64,000 nucleotides of DNA from Opitutus sp. GAS368 (lineage in GTDB: Bacteria; Verrucomicrobiota; Verrucomicrobiia; Opitutales; Opitutaceae). A program made the position numbers and the translations under genes. The notes under the pieces are model-generated. The model was not told the DNA's origin. It saw nothing but the letters and a program-made list of their open reading frames with translations, and ran no database searches. Position 1 is the stretch's first letter; the number at the start of each line of letters is the position of its first letter. Below, piece by piece: positions 47,132-53,983 of this stretch. The stretch covers positions 17,938-81,937 of the forward strand of contig CAMDRP010000003.1 of assembly GCA_945906965.1 (NCBI GenBank). Direction: 5' to 3'.

Positions 47132-48286
47132 ATGCCCCTCCGCCTCCCCCGCCTCGCCCTGCTGATCTCCGCCCTCGCCTGCGCATCCGCGAGTTTAGCG
47201 CAGACATCCGTTCCGCCCGCCGCTCCCGTCGCCCCCAAAGAAAAAGCCCCTGCCGCCAAACCACTTCCACTCGCCTGGCACGACGTCACCACGTGGGGCG
47301 TCGAGGGCCGAGCTTTCGGCGAGCTCGAACGTAAACGCTGGTTCGACCGTTTCCCCGCCAGCGCCGACGGCCAAGTTACCCCCGCCGTCTGGAATCTCAG
47401 CCGCGACAGCGCCGGCCTGATGGTGCGCTTCAAAACCGATTCCTCCTACATCTGGGCCGATTACACGCTGTTGCGCGAACGCATCAACGGCGTCAACATG
47501 ACCCCCATCGGCGCCAGCGGGCTTGATCTTTACGCACGCGACGACGCCGGCAAATGGCGCTGGGTCGGCGTCGCCCGCCCAGAGAAAAAAGAAGTCCGCG
47601 TCGAACTCGCCAACACCCTCAAACCCGGCCTCCGCGAATACGCCATCTACCTGCCGCTTTATAACGGTGTCGAAAAACTCTCCGTCGGCGTCGCCCCTTC
47701 GGCTACATTTGAGCCGCTCGCCCCGCGCACCGATAAGCCCATCGTTTTCTACGGTACTTCTATTACCCACGGCGCCAGCGCCTCCCGCCCCGGCATGGTC
47801 CACACCGCCATTCTCGGCCGCCGCTTCGACCGCTCCGTCATCAACCTCGGCTTCTCCGGTAACGGCCGCATGGACACCGCCGTCGGCGATCTCCTCATCA
47901 AAATCGACGCCGCCATCTACGTGATCGATTGCCTGCCCAACATGGGCGCCGCCGCCGTCCGCGAGAAATGCATCCCTCTTATCAACCAACTCCGCGCCGC
48001 CCGTCCCACGACCCCGATCGTCCTCGTCGAAGACCGCCGCTACACCAATTCGTGGATCCAACCCAAGCGCGACCAAGACCACTCCGACAACCACGCCGCG
48101 CTGCGCGAGGCTTACGAAAAACTCAAAGCCGCCGGCATCACCGGTCTGTTTTACATCGGCGGCGACGACTTGCTCGGTAATGACGGCGAAGGCGCCACCG
48201 ATGGTTCTCACCCCAACGATCTCGGCTTCATGCGCCAAGCCGATGTAATGGAACCCATCCTCCGCGCCGCCCTCGCGGGTCGCTGA
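47132..48286 (+). CDS. secreted SGNH/GDSL hydrolase
   Basis: Exported esterase-type hydrolase of 384 residues. Signal peptide at about 1-23 (LALLISALACASASLAQ), then an N-terminal beta domain (about 45-190; WFDRFPASADGQVTPAVWNLS) and a C-terminal SGNH domain. The nucleophile Ser210 is in YGTSITHGA; the Gly/Asn blocks are INLGFSGNGRMD and VIDCLPNM; the Asp-His pair is in TDGSHPNDLGF. This two-domain form is common among carbohydrate esterases acting on plant or algal polysaccharides. It lies about 100 bases after the phosphatase on the same strand. Substrate unknown. Confidence 0.88.
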   Translation: MPLRLPRLALLISALACASASLAQTSVPPAAPVAPKEKAPAAKPLPLAWHDVTTWGVEGRAFGELERKRWFDRFPASADGQVTPAVWNLSRDSAGLMVRFKTDSSYIWADYTLLRERINGVNMTPIGASGLDLYARDDAGKWRWVGVARPEKKEVRVELANTLKPGLREYAIYLPLYNGVEKLSVGVAPSATFEPLAPRTDKPIVFYGTSITHGASASRPGMVHTAILGRRFDRSVINLGFSGNGRMDTAVGDLLIKIDAAIYVIDCLPNMGAAAVREKCIPLINQLRAARPTTPIVLVEDRRYTNSWIQPKRDQDHSDNHAALREAYEKLKAAGITGLFYIGGDDLLGNDGEGATDGSHPNDLGFMRQADVMEPILRAALAGR

Positions 48287-48341
48287 AAGCCCGCGGCGTT
48301 TTAAATAAAACTCGTCCGCTAAAACTATCCGTACCGCCGTT

Positions 48342-48983
48342 TTACGGTCGCACGGACATTTTTTTGATCACGATCGGCTGAAGCGGGCGACTCATGCCGC
48401 CATCGGCGCCGAGTTGCGTCGGCGTCTTGGCGATCGCGTCCACGACGTCGAGACCCTTGGTCACGCGCGCGAAAATCACGTACGCCGGCGGCAACGGATA
48501 ATCCGCGTGCATGATGAAAAATTGGCTGCCGTTGGTGTTGGGCCCAGAGTTCGCCATCGCCAACACGCCGCGTTTATAGCCGGCTTTATAAAGCGGCGAG
48601 TCGGGCTTGATCTCGTCGTCGAATTTACCGCCCCACGCGCTCATGCCGCCGCGGCCGGTCCCCTCAGGATCGCCGCCCTGCAACATGAAGCCTTTGACGA
48701 TGCGGTGAAACGTCACGCCGTCGTAGTAACCGTGCTCGGCGAGCAGGCGGAAATTTTCCACAGCCTTCGGCGCATCGCCGGGCAGGAACTCGAATTCAAT
48801 CGCGCCTTGGTCGGTTTCCATCACCGCGTGCAAGCCGCCCGAGCTCTTCGCGCCGGCGGGCACTTTAGGATTAGCGCCGGAGGGCCCACAGGCCGTCAGG
48901 CCCAACAGCGCCGCGATGAAGAGCGAGCCTCCGAGCCAACGCGCAGCCAGCGAGGAAACTGAAACAAGACGAATAAAATTCAT
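48342..48983 (-). CDS. lipoprotein peptidyl-prolyl cis-trans isomerase (cyclophilin)
   Basis: Cyclophilin-type prolyl isomerase of 213 residues, anchored as a lipoprotein: lipobox LGLTAC with Cys32 after a hydrophobic signal. The catalytic domain covers about 50-210, with FHRIVKGFMLQGGDPEGTG (catalytic Arg in FHR), GVLAMANSGPNTNGSQFFI and the later FARVTKGLDVVDAI. A short Pro/Gly/Lys linker separates anchor and domain. It acts on proline bonds in periplasmic or outer-membrane proteins. Single gene, convergent with the SGNH hydrolase. Confidence 0.92.
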   Translation of the reverse strand: MNFIRLVSVSSLAARWLGGSLFIAALLGLTACGPSGANPKVPAGAKSSGGLHAVMETDQGAIEFEFLPGDAPKAVENFRLLAEHGYYDGVTFHRIVKGFMLQGGDPEGTGRGGMSAWGGKFDDEIKPDSPLYKAGYKRGVLAMANSGPNTNGSQFFIMHADYPLPPAYVIFARVTKGLDVVDAIAKTPTQLGADGGMSRPLQPIVIKKMSVRP

Positions 48984-49080
48984 AGCTCCATTCCTCGCGT
49001 AGCTCGGGGCAAGTCAAGCCGCCGTGCGGATCGCGGGCGCACCGCGCGACCGCGCTGCACCCGCGGTGAGCGCGAAGCCA

Positions 49081-49536
49081 TTAATCCAACCACTGCATCA
49101 CCATCTTTCGCGCCTTCGCGTCGTTGGGTTTGTCTTCGGCGAGTAGTTTTCCGTCTGGGCCGTAGACTTTGAAATGCGGGATCGAGCGTAGGCCGTAGTG
49201 TTGCGCGACGGGCGATTTCCAATCGATGCCGCGCGTTTCCGGCCGGTTAATATCCACGGCGACGACGGCGATGTCGGCGCGTTTGGCGTGAAGTTTATCC
49301 AGCTCGGGCGCGATCGCTTCGCAGGGCGGGCAATACTTGCTGGTGAAATCAAAAACGGTCGTCTTGCCCGGCACGAGGTAGTCGGCGAGATTCACGGTTT
49401 GGCCTTGGGCGATACGGCGAGGTTTCGCGCCCTTGGCGTGCGTGTCGGCGGCGGCGACTTCTGCGGCGCTAGCGAGGGCGGGGAGGAAAAGGGCAACGGC
49501 CAGGGCGAGCCTTTGCGTAAACGTGCGACGATTCAT
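49081..49536 (-). CDS. periplasmic thioredoxin-like protein
   Basis: Exported thioredoxin-fold protein of 151 residues. The start at 49536 is backed by AGGAGA 7 bases upstream (49544-49549, minus strand), and gives a signal peptide (MNRRTFTQRLALAVALFLPALASA). The redox motif is CPPC at Cys69-Cys72 in FTSKYCPPCEAIAPELDKLH, followed by the cis-Pro loop RSIPHFKVYGPDG. CPPC is more unusual than CGPC and is found in some DsbA/DsbE-like and TlpA-like proteins. Likely a thiol reductant or oxidant in the periplasm; no partner gene adjacent. Confidence 0.87.
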   Translation of the reverse strand: MNRRTFTQRLALAVALFLPALASAAEVAAADTHAKGAKPRRIAQGQTVNLADYLVPGKTTVFDFTSKYCPPCEAIAPELDKLHAKRADIAVVAVDINRPETRGIDWKSPVAQHYGLRSIPHFKVYGPDGKLLAEDKPNDAKARKMVMQWLD

Positions 49537-49812
49537 GATGGTTTCTCCTGATGTTTCTGGGTTGAAGGGAGCGAAAAAACGACGACGGCCAATCCCTTGC
49601 GAAATAAGATATTGAGTCAAATTTTTTGACCGCCGCGCGGGGAGAACGCCCGCTGGCTAGGGGGGAATATGCATCCCGCCCGAGCGCGTTGACGTATAAA
49701 AAGACCAACACCCACAACGCGCCGCCGTGATACCTGCCTAAAAAACTCACTCCAAAGTTGCACCTTACCACCAGCCCACATTGTGGAGGCTGACACCTTT
49801 CGTCCCGACACC

Positions 49813-52116
49813 ATGCTCGTTTCCCAAACCTTCCCGCGCTCCCTCGCGCTTCTCTTCACCGCTGCGCTCGCGCCCACCGTCGCCACCGCCCAATTCGCGC
49901 CCGACCCGGCCATCGCCCTTGACGAGATCACCGTCACCGCGACCCGCATCGCGCAACCCGTCTCCGATGTGCCCGCGAGCGTTTCCGTCATCCGGCTCAA
50001 CGATTTACTCAATCCGGTCGCCTCCCTTCGCGACCTCGCCCGTAACGAGCCCGGCGTCTCCGCCCCCGCCGCCTTCGGCGCCACCGGCAACGCCCCCCGT
50101 AATTTCCCGAGCACGCGCTCCTTCAACATCCGCGGCCTCGACGGCAACCGGGTCTTGATCCAAGTCGACGGCGTGCGCCAGCCCGAGCAATTCACCTTCG
50201 GCAACGCCCAGCTCATCGGCCGCGACTATTTCGAGCCTTCCCTGTATCGCACCGCGGAAATCCTCAAAGGCTCCGCCTCCGCACTTTATGGTTCCGACGC
50301 CGTCGGCGGCGTGTTGTCCTTTATCAGCCCCGCCCCCACCGCGCTCCTCGCTGAGGCCAAGCGTAACATCCTCGCCGGCGCCTCCGCCGCCTACGCCTCC
50401 GCCACCGATGAATGGACCGGCACCGCCAGCGCCGCCGGCCGCACCGGTCGCTTCGCCGCCGTCGCCACCGCCACGCACCGCGAAGGCCACCAAGCCGAGC
50501 CCAACGGCCCGTATCCGGCAGATCCCTCCGAGTTCAAAATCGACGCCGCGCTCTTCCGCGTCGATTACACGCCCGCCGCCGGCCGCACGCTTTTTTTTAC
50601 CGGCGAGACGTACACCAAAACCACCGACGCGTCCTTCCCAAGCCTAATCACCTCGACCTTTGCCGGCCAGAAAGGTCGCCAGCGTATCACGCGCGACCGC
50701 GCCAGCCTCGGCTACGATTTCTCGAGTGGCCGCGGCTATTTCCGCAACGTCCAGACGCGCCTCTCCTGGCAAGACGCCAAAGTCCGCGAGAGCTACGTCA
50801 CCACTCAATCCATCCCCGCCGGCCCGCCCCCGCCCGCCCCGCAAATCTACGTCCCGCGCCTGCGCGTGCGTGATTCCGATTTCCGCAACCGCGGCGTGTC
50901 CGGCTCCGTCCAGGTCGAGAGCGCCGCGCAGATCACCGGCCGCTCGCACCGCATCCTCTGGGGCCTCGATGGCTCCACCACGAAACAGACCCGCTACGAA
51001 GATTTCTCCCAGTACGACGGCACCACGGGCGCCTTCCTCAACAAAATCTTCGTCGGCGAAAACTTCCCCCTGAAGCGCATCCCCGACGGCGAGATCGCCC
51101 GCTACGCCTTCTTCGCGCAAGACGAGTTCAACCTCGACGCCGGCCAGCACTGGATCGCCACCTGGGGCCTTCGCCTCGACCATTACCAACTCTCCGTCAC
51201 CAACGACGCTTTCTACCAAAATCTCGCCAAAGGCACCCCGCCCGTCGGCTTCGAAGAATGGTCCGTCGCCCCCAAACTCGGCCTGCTTTGGCACGTCAGC
51301 TCGCAAGAGACGTTCTTCGCCCGCTACCACCGCGGCTTCCGCAACCCCACCAACGAAGACCTCAACGGCTCCATCGTAAATCTCACCACCCCACCCGTCT
51401 ACTACCGCACCAAGCCTAACCCGGCCCTGAAAGCCGAAACCAGCGACAGCTTCGATGTTGGCATGCGCGCCCGCCGCCCGGGATCGACCTACGTCTTCAG
51501 CGTCTTCTACAACGACTACGCCGATTTCATCGACACCTTTAGCCCCACCCGCGACCCGCAACTGCCCAGCTCGCCCAACGATCCCGTCGTCTACCAATCC
51601 AAAAACGTGAGCCGCGCCCGCATCTACGGCGCCGAAGCCACCGTCGAATTACCCCTCGGCCACTACGCCAAAGTCCTCGACGGCACCACCTGGTCCAACT
51701 CCTACGCTTGGTCCCGCGGCGACAACCTCCAGGTCAACAAACCCCTCAACTCCATCGAACCCCCGAAATGGGTCAGCGCGCTCAGTTACGCCGCCAAAGA
51801 CGCTTGGGGCCTGCGCCTCACCGCCACGACGCACGCCCGTCAAAATCGCGTGGATTCCTCCGTGATCCTCTCGCTCTGGGACGGACGCCCGCCCGCGCCC
51901 GTGCAATTCGTACCCGGCGGCGTGACGCTCTTTGACGTGACCGGCTACGTGAACTTCACCAAAACCCTCCGCCTGAGCGCCGGCCTCTATAATGTGACGG
52001 ACCGTCAGTATTGGTATTGGCAGGACGTGCGTGAATTGAGCAGCACCCGCGCCGACCTCACCCGCTTCACCCAACCCGGCTTCAACAGCCGCGTGACGCT
52101 CACGTTTAGTTTCTGA
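49813..52116 (+). CDS. TonB-dependent receptor, haem/haemoglobin type
   Basis: Outer-membrane active transporter of 767 residues. Signal peptide about 1-24, then a TonB-box-like ALDEITVTATRI near 34-45, a plug domain (RSFNIRGLDGNRVLIQVDGVRQ; ILKGSASALYGSDAVGGVLSFI) and a 22-strand barrel ending in aromatic Phe (VTLTFSF). Overall pattern (DYFEPSLYRTAEILKGS; NLYNVTDRQYWYWQDVR-like end) resembles haem or haemoglobin receptors. I start at the ATG at 49813, not the one at 49783, because it opens the signal peptide. No haem uptake genes are adjacent, so the ligand is only inferred. REP-like palindromes follow its stop. Confidence 0.88.
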   Translation: MLVSQTFPRSLALLFTAALAPTVATAQFAPDPAIALDEITVTATRIAQPVSDVPASVSVIRLNDLLNPVASLRDLARNEPGVSAPAAFGATGNAPRNFPSTRSFNIRGLDGNRVLIQVDGVRQPEQFTFGNAQLIGRDYFEPSLYRTAEILKGSASALYGSDAVGGVLSFISPAPTALLAEAKRNILAGASAAYASATDEWTGTASAAGRTGRFAAVATATHREGHQAEPNGPYPADPSEFKIDAALFRVDYTPAAGRTLFFTGETYTKTTDASFPSLITSTFAGQKGRQRITRDRASLGYDFSSGRGYFRNVQTRLSWQDAKVRESYVTTQSIPAGPPPPAPQIYVPRLRVRDSDFRNRGVSGSVQVESAAQITGRSHRILWGLDGSTTKQTRYEDFSQYDGTTGAFLNKIFVGENFPLKRIPDGEIARYAFFAQDEFNLDAGQHWIATWGLRLDHYQLSVTNDAFYQNLAKGTPPVGFEEWSVAPKLGLLWHVSSQETFFARYHRGFRNPTNEDLNGSIVNLTTPPVYYRTKPNPALKAETSDSFDVGMRARRPGSTYVFSVFYNDYADFIDTFSPTRDPQLPSSPNDPVVYQSKNVSRARIYGAEATVELPLGHYAKVLDGTTWSNSYAWSRGDNLQVNKPLNSIEPPKWVSALSYAAKDAWGLRLTATTHARQNRVDSSVILSLWDGRPPAPVQFVPGGVTLFDVTGYVNFTKTLRLSAGLYNVTDRQYWYWQDVRELSSTRADLTRFTQPGFNSRVTLTFSF

Positions 52117-52134
52117 GGCGTCTTCAAACGTGTC

Positions 52135-52198
52135 GCGGGCGTCCCGCCCGCTGGAATATGGGAACGTGTAGGAGCGGCGCTTGTCGCCGCCTTCCTAC
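52135..52198. repeat. two REP-like palindromes after the TonB receptor
   Basis: GCGGGCG-TCC-CGCCCGC (52135-52151) is followed 16 bases later by a larger imperfect hairpin at 52168-52198: outer stem GTAGGA/TCCTAC, inner stem GCGGCG/CGCCGC, loop CTTGT, with a 2-base bulge. The opening GTAGGAGCG resembles the heads of REP elements known from other Gram-negative bacteria. No T-run follows, so termination is not the obvious role. No RAYT transposase is in the window. Confidence 0.5.
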
Positions 52199-52288
52199 CG
52201 CAGCCAACTCTGCGTTGCTCGCATCGGAGAATCGAAAGGAAACTCCGGCATCGGCTTCTGTCCTTCTCTCCGAAAAACAGGACTGCGC

Positions 52289-52612
52289 TTAACAAATATC
52301 TATGTTCGGCTGTCGATTGAGTTCGGCCGCCCGCGCATTCCAAGCACGAGCAAAAGTGAAGCGATAACCAAAGAAGAAACCCAAGTAGACGCTGACAACG
52401 GCCAGCCCGGCTCCGATTAAAGACACGTCGTCATTACGGAGATGAATAATAAAAAGACCCAGAGCTCCCGATAAACTTCCGAACAAAGCCGTCATTTTCA
52501 GTAACAGCCTCGTGTTCATCACCGCCTCCTTCTTCGGCCGTAAACCCAGAAACGGCCACCAACCCCAATCCATGTCGGTCAGCTTGTTCATCTCGATTTG
52601 CAGCGGAGTCAT
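52289..52612 (-). CDS. small membrane protein of unknown function
   Basis: A 107-residue protein that I do not recognise. The ATG at 52612 is preferred to a TTG at 52627. About residues 15-30 are Trp- and Lys-rich (MDWGWWPFLGLRPKKE), then two membrane helices at about 38-57 (LLKMTALFGSLSGALGLFII) and 66-86 (LIGAGLAVVSVYLGFFFGYRF), with a charged C-terminus. The short positively charged loop between Lys-rich segments suggests an inner-membrane hairpin. Codon use is less GC-biased than in neighbours. It stands 170 bases from the Fic gene with no clear link to it. Confidence 0.55.
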   Translation of the reverse strand: MTPLQIEMNKLTDMDWGWWPFLGLRPKKEAVMNTRLLLKMTALFGSLSGALGLFIIHLRNDDVSLIGAGLAVVSVYLGFFFGYRFTFARAWNARAAELNRQPNIDIC

Positions 52613-52785
52613 GACGATATCTCGCAATCACAACCTCAACACTTGGAAAAATCAATTCTAGCCCACCAAAATTGAGGCAACCTTGATTTTCATCCTCGAA
52701 TGGGGAGCGAAGGCTTGGAGTGACGCCGAAAAGCCCAGCGCTAACGCATCGTTCAACCCAAGCAAAAACTAACGGCCGGGCACGT

Positions 52786-53397
52786 CTAACTCCGCGCAAA
52801 CTTAAGTAAAAGTGCAAAATTTTGCTCATCCGCCGCACGTAAGGAAGCAAGGTAGCGGGCGCGGATTTCCCCAACACTAACCAGATTCGCACCAACGCCC
52901 CACGTCAGCGGGATACCAGAACGGGAGGCCACTAAGATATCAGCCATGAGGCGCGCATGGCGACCGTTACCATTGGGCCACGGATGAATGAGAACCAACT
53001 GATGGTGCAAGCGCACCGCCACCTCGTGCAGCGGATAACTCGCGTACTGCAGTTGGGTCCGTGCATCTTCGAAGGCGTTGCGTACGCCCTCTGTGATTCG
53101 CGGCACCGCCCAGCCGAGATTTTTTTCTGTCGTGCGGTAGCGTCCCGCCCAGCGCCACACGCCTCTAAACATGCGACGATGCAGCTCTCGCCCGTAGGAG
53201 TCGCTCAACAAATCCACTCTTGCGAGCGACTTCGCTCGCATCGCCCAGATACGGGCCGCGTTGATCCCGAACCGCTCAACCGCGTTGAGTTGCATTCGCG
53301 TCACGAGACTAGGAATTAACTCCTGTTGCTCCTCGGGCGTGAGCGGCGTAGCCCCATCTTCGAGGGCGAATATATCGTAATTTTCTTCCTTATTCAC
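52786..53397 (-). CDS. mobile mystery protein B (Fic-domain protein)
   Basis: A 203-residue Fic-fold protein matching the mobile mystery protein B family, always encoded after an Xre-type partner and scattered by horizontal transfer. The N-terminus has ALEDGATPLTPEEQQELIP; then comes GRELHRRMFRGVWRWAGRYR and the Fic motif IHPWPNGNGRHARLMAD (about 136-152). Against canonical HxFx(D/E)GNGR, the Phe is Trp and the acidic metal ligand is Asn, so AMP-transfer activity is uncertain. It overlaps the upstream gene by ATGA. Probably the toxin-like half of a two-gene module; this is inference. Confidence 0.88.
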   Translation of the reverse strand: MNKEENYDIFALEDGATPLTPEEQQELIPSLVTRMQLNAVERFGINAARIWAMRAKSLARVDLLSDSYGRELHRRMFRGVWRWAGRYRTTEKNLGWAVPRITEGVRNAFEDARTQLQYASYPLHEVAVRLHHQLVLIHPWPNGNGRHARLMADILVASRSGIPLTWGVGANLVSVGEIRARYLASLRAADEQNFALLLKFARS

Positions 53398-53825
53398 GAG
53401 GTCAGCGCCACAGACTTGATCGGATTAAGATCTCCTACGGCCTGTCCTTCCAACGCCATCGAGTGCTCCGTCGCCGCCAGATGCACCCGAGCAGGATCAA
53501 GCCGCGTCGCCAAATCGGCAAATGTCTCAGCCACCCCCACCCGCGGCACGACGAAATAAACCACCTCGCACTCCATCGCCTCCGCCGCGCGTTGCAGCGA
53601 CTTCAGGCTAATCACCCCGCGCGCCTCCGCCGTTTCCAGTTGGGCATAAGACTGACGGGTCATTCCTAACTTAGTCGCGAGACGCTCCTGCGTCACGCCC
53701 GAGCACTCCCGCACCGCCCTCAGCCAACCTCGCACTGGCCGACGCACCGAGGCCTGCACGCTCTTTAAAACACCCACATATTGATCAAGGCCTTTGAGCA
53801 CAATGGAACGGATTTCTTCTTTCAT
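53394..53825 (-). CDS. mobile mystery protein A (Xre-type regulator)
   Basis: A 143-residue helix-turn-helix protein of the mobile mystery protein A family. The HTH is at about residues 34-82: VRGWLRAVRECSGVTQERLA, MTRQSYAQLETAEARG and ISLKSLQRAAEAMECEVVYFVVP. It precedes the Fic gene with a 4-base overlap, so it is likely the antitoxin/repressor half. The ATG (53823-53825) directly abuts a 16-bp palindrome with no purine-rich ribosome site, so translation is either leaderless or occurs through the palindrome region. Three operators upstream suggest autoregulation. Confidence 0.85.
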   Translation of the reverse strand: MKEEIRSIVLKGLDQYVGVLKSVQASVRRPVRGWLRAVRECSGVTQERLATKLGMTRQSYAQLETAEARGVISLKSLQRAAEAMECEVVYFVVPRVGVAETFADLATRLDPARVHLAATEHSMALEGQAVGDLNPIKSVALTS

Positions 53826-53905
53826 GCAGTTTATAAACTGCTTTAATACTATTTAAGCAATCTAAAAACTGCTTTATATACGATTAAGCAGTTTATAAAC
53901 TGCTT
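53826..53905. promoter_or_regulatory. three palindromic operators at exact 31-bp spacing
   Basis: GCAGTTTATAAACTGC (53826-53841), AAGCAATCTAAAAACTGCTT (53855-53874, imperfect) and AAGCAGTTTATAAACTGCTT (53874-53905 region; 53886-53905) are copies of one palindrome. Their centres fall at 53833.5, 53864.5 and 53895.5, exactly 31 bp apart, about three helical turns. The first touches the start codon of the Xre gene. They lie between that gene and topoisomerase III, in an AT-rich 155-base gap. Binding by mobile mystery protein A is the obvious inference. Confidence 0.75.
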
Positions 53906-53983
53906 TGAAAGTAAGCCTATGACTCACACCAACGAACGACACGGAGATTGTCGCCGTTGGTTGCGGCCCACTACGTTCGTCCC

